Of a stretch of DNA of 64,000 nucleotides, positions 49,977-61,379 are shown piece by piece. A program made the position numbers and the translations under genes. The notes under the pieces are model-generated. The model saw only the letters and a list, made by a program, of their open reading frames with translations. It was not told where the DNA came from and made no database searches. The DNA is from Metopolophium dirhodum (lineage: Eukaryota > Arthropoda > Insecta > Hemiptera > Aphididae), in assembly GCF_019925205.1 (NCBI RefSeq), contig NC_083560.1, positions 68,771,266 to 68,835,265 on the forward strand, read 5' to 3'. Numbering within the stretch: position 1 is the stretch's first letter; each line of letters opens with the position of its first letter.

Positions 49977-50050
49977 TTTAGTTCATATGGTTTTTTAATT
50001 AAATAAATAATTTACAAACGACATTTTATTAAAAAACCATACGAACTAAA
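49977..50050 (-). promoter_or_regulatory. Stem-loop in the TXNL1 3' UTR with a poly(A) signal
   Basis: Arms of 23 bases at 49977-49999 and 50028-50050 (TTTAGTTCATATGG.. and its mirror) match at 22 of 23 positions with a 28-base loop. The AATAAA of the minus strand at 50025-50030, 46 bases past the stop codon, overlaps the base of one arm. The stem could affect 3' end choice or mRNA stability. Confidence 0.55.
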
Positions 50051-50075
50051 TGTGAACAAAATTAACAATGGACTT

Positions 50076-51706
50076 TTAATGAGCTCTTCCCTTTTTACCA
50101 GAAATACGCTTGAAATCACCCATATTGGTTGCAGACATAGGCGTTCCAATAATATCCAAGCTATCAATTCTTGTAACTTCCTCTTCAGTTTGATTGTTTA
50201 CAACAAATATCTGTAGATTATAGATGTTCTGGAATGTTACATATTTCAAGTTGACAATTTTACCATCTAATTCATCAGGTTTTAAATCCAGTTCTTGTGC
50301 AGCTAAATTATGTGTTGCAGAATCAAAATCTATGGTATTTGGCTGGTTAATAAACAACTTCAATGATTTTGGTCCATTATTTTTAGGAGCTTTAACCTAA
50401 ATGATAATAAAAAAAATAAATATTGTATTTATATTTTGAAATCAGTCATACAAAAATAATCATTGAAAAAAATTATAAATTACATCTACATATTAGTTTC
50501 GTTTAAAGGATCATAGTTTCATAAATAGACTTCATTTTCATACAATAGCATTTATCACTTTTAATTGATTTACCTATTTAAATATTTTCAGTTCACGGTT
50601 GAATGAAATTCATTATTCAATTAAGACATTAAGAAGTATCTATTAAACGGATCAAAGTGCAAAGTAACTTATACATTTTGTGAAAATTATAATATCATTA
50701 AAAGGTACTCCTACAACAAATTGTAAAATATAGAATCAGTTTACTGTGGTACATGTATACCTAAGTAGTCATCGCCAGCCTGGTGTTATATTTCCCTTTC
50801 AGTTATTTCTGTATAGGGGTTATAGATTCATCTTTGATGCTGAAACAATTATATTTTTATAGGAATCTCTAAATATTGTGTTTTTAGGAGGGTTAATTAA
50901 AATAATTTTTTTTGTAATTAACACTATACTTTTATTGAATAATAAATACTAAATTATATTGAGTTTAATACTTAATTAAACTTAACAAATAATACATAAA
51001 TTCGTTATACCATGGCATCAACGTAGGTAGTTGTAGGAAATCTTAGTTAGGTACTTATCTTAATTTACCTTAGCAGTTAACAACCAGGTGTTTGTAACAC
51101 TGGCAATACAACCACATGATATTACATTACATTTGTTACTGCCTATTATTAAATGGTTAACAAACTCACTTTGATGGAATGCACTTTGACAGGCTGTTTG
51201 AAAGTCAATGACAAAATGAGTTGCTGATCACAGTCCGATTCAATGTAGCCATTTTTCTCGAAAAGCCCCGGCAGTGGATGGTCATCTGAATCATTGAGGG
51301 CCTCGCACTGAGTTTTCATAATGAACGAGCTAAGATCCCTCTGGCACGGTACTCCACAGTCTTCGACGGCATCAACATTACATGTTTCGTACAATTGTAT
51401 GATTTCCGATTCGACGGCTATCATATCGGCACCCCGGATCTTTGCCACTTGTAATTTATTGCGGTACAGTATGAAAGTCGGCATGGCCGACACGCCTTCA
51501 CTGGTGGTTGTGTCTTGGCACTTGTCAACGTCCACTTCGAGAAACACTGCACGGTTGAACCTGTTCGACAGTTTTTCGTACTTAGGCGCGACACGTCTGC
51601 ACGGACCGCACCAAGTAGCGTAGAAGTCCACGACGACCAGCTTCGAGACGTTCAAGTTCAATATATCTCGAAATTGGGAATCATTCACAATTTCTTTCAC
51701 GACCAT
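50076..51706 (-). CDS. TXNL1: Thioredoxin-like protein 1 (thioredoxin + PITH domains)
   Basis: Two exons, 51706-51170 and 50396-50076, flank a 773-base intron (donor GTGAGT, acceptor CATTTAG, phase 0), giving 285 residues, close to the ~289 of vertebrate TXNL1. Residues 1 to about 105 are a thioredoxin fold: VVVDFYATWCGPC places the redox Cys pair at C33 and C36, and SAMPTF gives the cis-proline at P76. Residues about 115 to 285 are a PITH domain (DHPLPGLFEKNG, LKYVTFQNIYNLQIFV, RIDSLDIIGTP, ATNMGDFKRISGKKG). The family is a cytosolic oxidoreductase that binds the proteasome through PITH. The ATG at 51706 starts the domain exactly and is the only sensible start. The gene is intact. The GC-richer first exon contrasts with its AT-rich intron and flanks. 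Confidence 0.97.
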
Positions 51707-52360
51707 TTTGGCTGTTTGACAAGATTTTCGATTTTAAGAAAATTTGGAAAGACTAATGAAACAAAGGATATTATAGCGGAAAAATACAGACACAACAGAA
51801 CGGCACACAAAAGATGAACCTAAAATGGCTAAATTGTATTGTAATGTGGGCATCGCCCATGGTATACAGACAGTTGGTCCGTGGACCAATGACACTTGGT
51901 CCCCATATAAAAATGCCGACAATCGGCCCACGGCATGACGTCCATTGCCAATTTTTTTATCTCGATACACTGAAATTTTTTTTGCAGCATTACAATAATT
52001 AATTAAAGTTACGTATCACTAAGTAATGAGTATGGAATTTATAAAGCAACAATTACAGAATTTGAAAAACAACGTATTTGAGACGTCAACCACCTATTGT
52101 TCCACCATATCTTCTAATGTTTTATAATTATAAAACTATACGCGATAAAGAAAAAACATTTTATCTATTTGTATCAATTTTAATATTAACTTTTCAGAAG
52201 TTGAATTTTTAAATTATTTGTATAGTCCAAGTATTACTATTAAACATCAAAGAACATTTTACCTACTAATTATTTTTTCTAATTATAATTTTTCTAATAT
52301 TAAATTATTAAATGCAAAAACGTTTTATGTTAAAAAAATATTTTGTAGCCTCGAGGCCTG
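51707..52360. other. Upstream region of TXNL1
   Basis: Immediately upstream (51707-51960) is moderately GC-rich with no TATA box and probably holds the 5' UTR and promoter. Open stretches here on both strands show no motifs. Further out it is AT-rich without recognised features. Confidence 0.4.
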
Positions 52361-52367
52361 GGAACAA

Positions 52368-52373
52368 TTTATT
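52368..52373 (-). terminator. Candidate poly(A) signal of the 52388-52935 gene
   Basis: AATAAA on the minus strand, 15 bases after the stop codon at 52390-52388. Confidence 0.5.
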
Positions 52374-52387
52374 GCTCGTGTATACAA

Positions 52388-52935
52388 TTATGACGGCGGC
52401 CAATATGAATGTCCGCATACGGCGTAATTTCGGGTGGGCCAATTGTCCTGTGGTACATCTATCGAGATCGATAAAAATACTGGAGCTCTAATGTAGTATA
52501 GGTCGAAAAACGGTGAGCCGGTGTTCTTGCCGTGCAGACGTTCAGTGGTGGGGACAGAATCAATTGTTAGCAGCTGCTGCAGCTGCTCCCGTGTCTCGTG
52601 AAGTAGCCGCCAACCAGCCTTATTTTCCGCTGCAGACAGTGTAGACACGGACTAAGATAATATAAATGATATAATCTGTAATTCTTGGTTGCAGGTATAG
52701 TGGTGGATAGAGGGTGTCTTTATTCTATTGGTGCTCTCAGTGGCGCCAAATTCCACACTAACGTCGGGCCATGGCCCGTCTTCTTTTTTGAAAAATGTTT
52801 CCGCATAGTTTTGAAATTGTCCAACCACAACTTTTGGGGCAGTAAAAATGCTTTGATTTTCTACTTCGGCATCTTTTCTGTCGGGAAAGTGAATCAAGTT
52901 GATACTTAGGGGAGATAACGAATACAAATTCTACA
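52388..52935 (-). CDS. Last two exons of an unrecognised gene
   Basis: A first exon piece begins after a TTGTATTGTAG acceptor (about 52931) and reads NLYSLSPLSINLIHFPDRKD, then TAPKVVVGQFQNYAETFFKK, then EDGPWPD. A GAC|GTTAGT donor (52762) and a TTATCTTAG acceptor (52652) give a 111-base phase-0 intron and join to SVSTLSAAENKAGWRLLHET.., ending YWPPS at 52388. Without splicing the same frame crosses a single TAG at 52654-52652, so splicing explains the stop. AATAAA follows the terminal stop. Codon use is GC-richer than the flanks, as for TXNL1. I do not recognise the family. Upstream exons must lie beyond the repeat-filled region above 53 kb; alternatively it is a pseudogene remnant. Confidence 0.5.
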
Positions 52936-52989
52936 ATACAAAATATATTTAGTTTTTTTTATGTAACTCAAAAAATAATAACCATCAAT

Positions 52990-53900
52990 ACTTTAAATTT
53001 TCACTAAATGTGTAGCATCACCATAAAATATTTTGAATTTATTTGAGCTATTTTAGGCATAATATTAAAATTTCAATTTCAATAACAATTTTTTGCTACC
53101 TTTATCAAAAGCTTGAAAATATAATGCAAAGTTCCACATAAGTTGTCACTGTTAATAGAAATTAAAAAAAAAGTTATGACCGTTCGAAGTAAAAACTTTA
53201 AATAAATTCGTCAAAATCACGAAAACTAGCATTTTAATTTAAGTTATAAATTGATTAAACTAGTTTGTTGATTTGTTAATTTAAAAATGTATAACAAGAC
53301 TCTTATCATAAGTTTTTTTACCCTTAACGTTTACCAGAAAGTCAATTCAATTTTTATAAGCGTTTAAGTTCAAATTTTCACCACATTTGATATTCACCCG
53401 AATTCTTATTGAACGATATTCTTATTTGGATGCACACTTGTACCTAATTCCAAACTTAAAATGTTTATGTTTATTTTATCATTTTCCATACACGATAAAA
53501 ATTTCAAAATATTTCGATTTGTTTTGAGCTATTTTTAAACATTTGAAATTTGAAATTATTTTTAGTTTTTTTTGTTCAATGCTCAAAAAAAGTTTTAGTT
53601 GGGTCAAAAAGCTTAAGCTTAGATACAAGATTTCTTATAAGTTGTTATAATAGCAGTTGAACAATTTTAAAGATACGTGGGCACGATTTCTATTTAATAT
53701 TTATAAGCATTTAAAGTTAACATTTTGACAAATATCATCATAATATCAAAAATGTGCAAATTATTTTGTACCTAGTTAAAAATCTATAAAATATTCAATT
53801 TGTATAGCTGAGAATTGGAAATTTAAAACAATATTTCTCATAAATAATTCATATTGTAACCAAAAAATGTAAAAATATATGAACACAGTTTTTTTTATAG
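52990..53900 (-). mobile_element. Inverted, diverged copy of the 30201-31615 repeat interior
   Basis: Read on the minus strand, the order TTTGAACTTAAACGCTTATA, TCATGCTTTT/AAGCTTTTTGACCCAAC and ACGATAAAAT-like words parallels the interior of the long copy near 30.5-31.2 kb. The ends are missing. It may occupy the intron upstream of the 52388-52935 exons. Confidence 0.5.
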
Positions 53901-53924
53901 ATATTTTAGTATTTAAACTTGGGA

Positions 53925-54350
53925 CTGGAACCTTTTGAATTTATTTGTATCGTTTCCGGTACGTGGTTCTCCAAAAATAAAATAATTGTCCCAGTTCGGT
54001 TCTGGTTTTTGAAAAAAAAAGGTATCGGTTCCAAATAAATAAAATATTTATAAAATAATATATTTTGGTACCGCTTCCAGATAGGTACCGAAAACTATAA
54101 TAATTTTAAATACCTATTCGGAATTTGGAATTTGGGTTTAATTAATAGTATGAGAAATATTAGAAAACTCATAATATGATCATACATAGTCTAACCTACA
54201 AAACATTAAATTACAATAAATAAAATTATTTTTTATTTTTGAACCTAAAATAACCTATTTAATTTAAAAATTCCTGTTTGGATCCGGTACTTTATTTATT
54301 AAAATAAAGGTTTCGGTCCCAGAACTGGTTTTTTAAGGTTTTTAAGGTTT
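53925..54350. repeat. Element rich in GGAACC/GGTACCG words
   Basis: GGGACTGGAACC, CCGGTACGTGGTTC, GGTATCGGTTCC and GGTACCGCTTCC on the left face GGATCCGGTAC and GGTTTCGGTCCCAGAACTGG on the right. A recurrent short word in both orientations at both sides resembles subterminal repeats of hAT-like elements. The ends are not defined. Confidence 0.45.
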
Positions 54351-55159
54351 TTCGTGTATACAATTATTTTATTTCACTTTTTATTAACACATCCGTTAAA
54401 GCGACCACTGTAGACACCTACATCAGAGCGTAACGTACTTCAAACTCGCCCACTTTTTTTAATTCGAGTATACCATGATTGTGTGGTGAAATTTACTACC
54501 GATAATTTTCCATTAGGGTAAATTTAATAAATGCTATTTAATATAGATTTTTCGAAATCTATAGTTATATGAAGTGGTAATAATTACACATTTAGAGTGG
54601 AACATTCATCAACAATAATTATATTGTTATTATATTTGTATAATTATTATTAACCGAAATGTACCTTAATGTGTATATTTCTGTAATTCTGTCGATTTGG
54701 CTGGCAAGTATAGTAAAACAAATTATATTATAGAAAGTGAACAGTTGTGTAAAAAAAAACGGGCTGAATATTTGAAAGTTCCATCCACATATTATAATGT
54801 ATCAATTTCTTTTAAGAATGGATTGTTTGTATGACCCAAAAAAACTATATTTTTTGTTTATCATTAATTAACCAAAAATCTTCACCTTGCTTCATTTTTA
54901 AATCCATTGTTTTACTTCTTGTAAAATGGTTGATCGTTAGGTAATACTTTTCGTCAGGCTATTCATATATATTTTTCCTCGGCCTTTTTATACCTTTTCA
55001 TAGTAAATTGAGAAGCTACTATATTTTCTCCAAACTCTTTTAAAATATATAAAATATATAGGTTGGTACCATGACAAAATATCAAGGACTATAACATTTT
55101 CGTCACTATACGTACCTATATTATAATTTACTTTAAACAACAAGGCCATTTTGTTATTC

Positions 55160-55315
55160 CATCATACCTGGCTACAGTATGTCGGTATTGTCTTATTTAG
55201 GGTTAGCGGTATGAAATGCTATAGTACCGTAAATCTTAATACCAGTATATACCGCAATACCGATAGGTAAGCATACCGGAAAACAATAACCGGCATACTG
55301 GAAAAATCGTCGACC
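55160..55315. repeat. Short element rich in ACCGGTAT words
   Basis: CGGTATTG, GCGGTATG, TACCGTAAAT, TACCGCAATACCG, ATACCGGAAAAC and GGCATACTGG occur within 150 bases. Same design as the neighbouring word-rich elements, but no TIR or target duplication was established. Confidence 0.4.
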
Positions 55316-55521
55316 CCAATCTATTATTATAATATATAAGTTTATAACAGTTGGTATTTAATATTAAATGAAACAATATTATAATAATAATTACTCATAC
55401 CTACTATGCGAATTGGATTTGGCAAAAATTAGTCCAACCTACGACCGTATAACTCATAGAAAAATCAACTAACTTCTATAATAGCAAAATAATTATATGA
55501 TAAAATATACTTAGAAATATA

Positions 55522-56018
55522 CTGTGTTCGGAACGTTCACTAAAAAAAATTAATTCGTTCACGTTCACGTTCAGTGCTTAAAAAAGCAACTAGTTCACAT
55601 TCAAATTCATATTTTTTTCAAATGAACTTCTTTAAAATTTTAAATGCGTTCATTTCGAAGTTCATTTAATTTATTTTATTTTATTTTTATGTATCGATTA
55701 AAAACGATACAAAATCGTGAAAATCATAATATTATTGTTGTTTTATGTCCAGGCGTGCTCACTGGAATTTCATGAATTTTATTTTTATAATTCGTAATAT
55801 ATCATATATCATAATTTTATTGTATTATCAATAAATATTTATTAAATAATAAATAAATTTGAACGTCTTAAAAATCGTTAAAATTCATTAAATATATAAA
55901 CTTCGTTCACGTCCACGTTCTATTTTAAAAGAAACGAATGTCGTTCACATATCGTTCACTAAATATGGACGTGAACGCGTGAACAAGCGTTCATTAACGA
56001 CGTTCTTTCAAAACACTG
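55522..56018. mobile_element. hAT-type MITE with 8-bp target duplication and GTTCACG subterminal words
   Basis: The left end is CTGTGTTCGGAACG and the right end CGTTCTTTCAAAACACTG. The flanks GAAATATA are identical at 55514-55521 and 56019-56026. GTTCACG, GTTCACT and their complements recur many times just inside both ends. 497 bases, no transposase. Confidence 0.9.
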
Positions 56019-56026
56019 GAAATATA

Positions 56027-57960
56027 TAGGTAGGTTGACTGGTTGACATGATTTGTATTTAACATATTAATTATATTGACTTATACTCAATGATGCCTAC
56101 ACTCGAAATATATTGTATATACAGAAGAGAGAGAGTCCCATATTATATTTTATAGTGCGAAAATAAAAATTTTAATTTGATTAAATTTAAATAAACTCCC
56201 AACGCATAGGTAATATCCGTTTAATAGCCCACCTCAAACTGAAAAATTCAATCCAGAATAGTGAATTTTAATGTACTAATATTATTATAAACAGGTTACA
56301 AAAACGTGTTCCTTTATCATATAGGCTATACCTATACCAGTCTATATTCTACTACTTTCGTGTGTAGTAATGGTATGCCTACCTATATAATAATTTATAT
56401 ATATTATTAGTTATTTGTCTATATGTATGATTGTATGAATATGCATAATATGAGCTTATTATAAAGGTACAACATTATTATGCAAAGACAACATGACGTT
56501 TAAAGTGTTAACTCTCGCATAAGCGATGCCTATTATTTTGTTTGTTGGAAATTGATCATTTTATGTATATAAGTTTAGGTAGAGATATATCTATTTTCGA
56601 TTTATATGCTAATTTTAGCGGATGAGTGTCTACGTAGATAGTATTTTTGACTTTCTTACGATTAATAAATACTACCTAACGCTATGTAGGCACCTTTGAC
56701 AAGTTTATATAAACGTACATTTTATAATTTATCACAAAAAAATAATAGGTAGGTCAATCATTTATTTGCATATTAGTCTAAAATATGTATATATACATGT
56801 TTTCTTCTCTATAAAATAATGTATACTATGCACTATGCAGTTACATTCTAATACATAATATTAATAAATAACATTAAATATATTGTAATAATAAATATTG
56901 AAGAGTAGATTATAATAATAAATAATTAATAATAATCAACGAACGACGATCATAACCTCGCTGCTGTCCGACCGTCATTGCTGCTGTGGTTGTTTTCACC
57001 ATTTTCGTCCGACCTTTGGTTGGTGAAGGGGGATCAACGTACTATAATATTATATAATATAATATATACATTTATATTCATATATATATATATATAATAT
57101 GGTGTGCATGGTCATATTGGGTATACCTATATAATAAAGTAAACAAATTAGTTGCACTGTGCAGGTAATGACTTTAGCGCGTCCACGTTATCGGATTGAG
57201 ATGACATCATGCAAGCGACGTTTGGCTGCATAATATTACAATAAGGCTATAATGCCTCCCAAAGATAACTACGAAAAAAGGTCTAATCCAAATCGTGGCC
57301 TGATTACTATTTGTTCTACGGTGCTCATCCTAATATTTTAGTGTTAATCGGAGTTTGTTTGTTTGTATTTCTATACTTACTATAATTTTATTTGTACTAT
57401 TTTACTTCCTACTTAAATTAAATTAAATATCAAAAAATATTATACTTGTACTATGTAATATAAGTTATTTAAATTGTTGATAAATTAGCCGGTGGAAAAG
57501 ATGTATAGGTATATAATTTAGGTAGTCTAAGAAAATAGTCGTATTTGGCTAACACTGGTTATTGTCATGCCGCAGCAACTGTAGTTGTTTGTCAGTTTAG
57601 ACAATAATATTATATCAAGTCATTATGATGATCATTGACTAGTCATTGATTTATGCAAAGCGTATATCTGCAATAATTAGGTAAATTATAATATAATAAT
57701 ATAATATCCAGCATGGAACAACTATGTGACGCTTGGTGAGTATGGTGACTCCCATAGCTTAGCATACCCAGCAGAACATATTGTGAACTTGATTTGATGA
57801 ACGTAAGACTGTTAAACCTGTTAAAATGTAGTTATTCATGCCAGCCAAAATGTGTTTATAACTTTATAAGACATAAGTTACCTATAACTCGAGTACTGTG
57901 CGTACGTACATATAATATACAGTAATTATACGTCCAGTGCACACTCAGGATTTTTGTTGG
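56027..57960. other. Intergenic DNA with a GC-richer patch, no gene seen
   Basis: Mostly AT-rich. At 56935-57040 a CpG-containing patch (CGAACGACGATC, GCTGCTGTCCGACC) and at 57165-57225 another (TTTAGCGCGTCCACG) may be promoter or first-exon sequence. No ORF or splice structure supports a gene. An (AT)n tract lies near 57080. Confidence 0.35.
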
Positions 57961-57970
57961 GGGGGGGCTT

Positions 57971-58131
57971 CATTGGCACAACTAGGGTTAAAATTCTGGG
58001 GGGCTAACAAAACTATTTATTTAAAATTACCAATAGGGGGCTTATATCTAAATCATGAAGGGATATTTGTGGGGGGCTAAATCTTAGTCAGGGGGGTAAG
58101 CCCCCAACCCCCCCCTAGTTGCACCAATGGA
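57971..58131. mobile_element. Small TIR element with G-run interior
   Basis: CATTGGCACAACTAGGG at 57971 and the reverse complement of 58114-58130 (CATTGGTGCAACTAGGG) match at 15 of 17 positions. Inside are GGGGGGCTAAC, GGGGGGCTAAAT and AAGCCCCCAACCCCC. Same type as 5752-5910 and 8010-8160. Confidence 0.65.
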
Positions 58132-58230
58132 GAACTTATAATAAATCTAAAAATAATTTTCAACCAAATAATCGATCGGTCATTGCTTAATTTTAACTTT
58201 TAACTCATTAATATGCCCAACCTTGCATTT

Positions 58231-58456
58231 TAGAATACGTATAACTCGCTTTAAAATTAAAATATAATACAACACCTATGATATACGATATACCCTAGAT
58301 AATAATCTTACCTTTAAATTTCAATACAGGCAATTTCACTCAAATTTTAGAAATTATTATGATTATAAATTAAAATCATTATTGTGAACGTAAAATTTGA
58401 TTTGATGGGCGTGGGTCAAAGAGAAAAAACAAATAGTGCGCTGACCTTCTCTTAAG
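58231..58456 (+). repeat. Right part of an AGAGGATGTCAGCGCAC-family element
   Basis: It is collinear with 19856-20073 (AACTCGCTTTAAAATTAAAA, GAACGTAAAATTTG, AATAGTGCGCTGACC) and ends CTTCTCTTAA. No matching left end was found, so it is truncated. Confidence 0.7.
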
Positions 58457-59820
58457 AGATTATTACTTCTGATAATCTCACTTTGAAATTTTATCATGGG
58501 TCAATTCAATTTTTATTTTAAAAATAACAGAGTAAAATGGATTATTTTTTAAGTACAATTAGCTATGTTGAACATTTGTATCAAATTTGAAAAAAATACC
58601 AAAATTATTCATCATTGTTATAATATAATCTAATATAAAAAATAATTTTTTTGGTGGGAGAAGGCATGAGCCCCAAAAGTCCTCGCTCTCGATACGTCCT
58701 ATTGGTGACGAATCGAATGAGACTATGAGTAATTTTAAAATTTTAACATATTTAGTATACATATTATAATTTATAATTATAGAACCAGTAACGTAGTTAG
58801 TATACACTTTTCGCAAATTTTAAAATTATTTATTCATATCCATATTACGCGATATGTCTTTTTTCTTCCAAAAACCATTTGGTCCATCCAATACAACATT
58901 GAATGATAAAAAAAAAATAAACAAATAATGATAAATACTAAAAAAAATAAAAATCCATGACAATTAAAGACGAAGAGTCCAATTAATCTATTCATCATTC
59001 GTACATGGTACACAAGCATTATTAGTTTTATTGTATTTGCATATTTTGTATAGCTATACTATACAGTATACTAACTATGAGTACTATAGCTGATACACAT
59101 AATACACACAGATGCTTATTTAGTCACAGGACTAAATTTAGAGCGGAGAATATAATATAATATTTAATACTGTACATTGTACATAATATTATAATTCATT
59201 TTATTTGAATGTAAATGCTTGTTGCATGTATAAGAAGCTAAACTTCTAATTTGTAGGTACAATTTTATCATCATGTATAAAATTATAATGCAATTTACAT
59301 GGTATCATTTAATAGTTTATGCTTAGGTACCTCAACCAGTTGTTTTTATCTCCAATGACTATTGCTGCCATATGGATGCGTTAAAACAACTTTTTTTTAA
59401 AGCTAATATAATAAAAAATCTAGAAATTCGAAATACCATTAGGTATATAATATTTAAATTGCCTAATTTATACAATAAAATTTTATACAGATGGAAAAAG
59501 TGAAATGTTATTTTTGTGAATTATCTGTAATAAATTAATAAAATAATATATCTAAAATGTACAAAAACTGTATCAATTTGGTTTGTTTTAATGCAAATTT
59601 TTAATAAATATATACACATCTTTTTTTAGTATATTTCTCAATAAATTATTAAATATAGTCGAACCACTTATCACTGGCTCACTGCGCGACAGCAGAACAC
59701 TTATTGCAGTGTGTAATGTAATATATAACGATAATATTACCACAGTCCACAGATTATATTAAATTATATTATATTATATAATCTGTAATATTACTATCAT
59801 TATAAATATTTATTTTATTA
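58457..59820. other. AT-rich intergenic DNA, no gene seen
   Basis: No supported features. The minus-strand open stretches at 58559-58816 and 58834-59019 are low-complexity hydrophobic translations. Confidence 0.4.
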
Positions 59821-59822
59821 TT

Positions 59823-61070
59823 AGTATCGGGTAAATTACTTTTGAAAAGTATGCAACTACGTTACTCGTTACATTAAATATTTTTATTTAATTTACATTT
59901 GCGTTACCCAAAAATTATTTTTATCACGTTACTTTACTTTTTTATTCAAAAAGTAGGGCGTTACAAATAATATTACTTTTTTAAAAAAATTAATTACAAA
60001 ATCAGTCGATATCGAATAAGAAGTATTCGCGGGCCAAAAGGTTCTATGTGTAAATTTGAAATTTTTCAGAAAAGCCAATTTAAATGTGTTTAAATATTTT
60101 TCAGCTTATAACTATTTGATTTGGACGTATAAATTATCAACAATTTTTAAATTGAATCAGAATTTATACTATCTGAACAGTTAATTGAGAAGGAATTGGG
60201 TTATCAAATAATATTGATAAAACAAAACTTGGAACTAAATAGTTCTAAAGAGAAGACCTTTTAGCCCAAAAATTAATAATCAAATATGAGATAAAACCTT
60301 TTTGCAAACAATATAAATAAAATTATTGTACCACATAAAACTTCTTCTACATAGTAATACCAACCTAGCATACAAAATAATGTATATTGATCCCGTACAT
60401 ACTTAATTTATTTTATTTAAGAACACCGTCAAATTATTTTACATTTTCAATGACTTATTAATGCTATAAATTAACTAAATGTATACCTACGTATTAAAAC
60501 CTGGGGTCTTTAATAATAATGTTGATTGTTGATTATTATTTATTTTATAAAGACTTTTTAAATCGTAAATAAATGTTACGGATTTTTAATTTATCTCAAA
60601 TATCCTAAACGCTAGTTTTTAGGGTTCCATACAGTAAAACGGGACCCTATTACTAAGGCTCCGCTGTCCGTCCGTCTGTCACCAGGCTGTATCTCAAGAA
60701 CCGTGAAAGTTAGAAAGTTGAAATTTTCACAGATTATGTATTTCTTTTGCCGCTATAACAACAAATACTAAAAATCCTAGAATAAATAATATAAGTAGTG
60801 TTGCCAACATGTTTATAGATGATGGTACGGAACCCTATTCATGCGAGAGTTCGTCTCGCACTTGGTCGGGTTTTTTATACACTCTACCTTTATAACTTAT
60901 TTTAATAACGTAGGAAAAAACACGTTACTCCAAAGAAATTACTTTTAAAAAGTAATTTCGTTACAATTGTGTTAATTTAAATAAAATATAATTAAATTAC
61001 TTCAGCGTTACTGCAAAAGTAATTTCGTTACAGTAATTTGTAATTCACGTTACGTTACTACCCAACACTG
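59823..61070. mobile_element. Element with GTAACGTTAC-type words, ending CCCAACACTG
   Basis: The right end CCCAACACTG (61061-61070) is the complement of the CAGTGTTGGG end common in hAT elements. The eroded left end reads AGTATCGGGTAAATTAC. Near both ends words such as AAAGTAATTTCGTTAC and CACGTTACTTTAC recur. No target duplication is visible. The 60621-60876 element lies inside. Confidence 0.5.
60621..60876 (+). mobile_element. Short element resembling one widespread in Lepidoptera
   Basis: The element opens with AGGGTTCCATACAG and CGGGACCCTATTACTAAG, continues CTGTCCGTCCGTCTGTCACC and TGAAATTTTCACAGATTATG, and closes with TACGGAACCCTATTCATGCG and CTCGCACTTGGTCGGGTTTT. GGGTTCC near the left and GGAACCC near the right form inverted ends. 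I recall closely similar sequence scattered through moth and butterfly genomes; that comparison is from memory. It has no ORF. Confidence 0.7.
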
Positions 61071-61379
61071 GTTTTTACACACAATTAGGTAATATAGTAT
61101 ATCATAGTATATTATGATCGGAAAACGTGAGCTAATTGCAACGGCAACGCGAGTTGCAGTTTTCCGGGTGCACCGCAAGACAAGACCAATATTATAGGTA
61201 ACATGACAACGTATCATAGGTATAATAATTATTGTACTTTATACAATATATTTTTATTATATAGGCTTATAGGTACTATAGTATAATAGGTGCAATATTA
61301 AAATTTTTTTAACGTAGTATTATTTTATGCTCAATGCCTCAATGACACTGATGCTAAATACAATAATTATTACACAGTC

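Noticed and set aside
51321..51817. Plus-strand ORFs of 100 codons opposite TXNL1
   Set aside because: Antisense shadows of the well-supported TXNL1 first exon.
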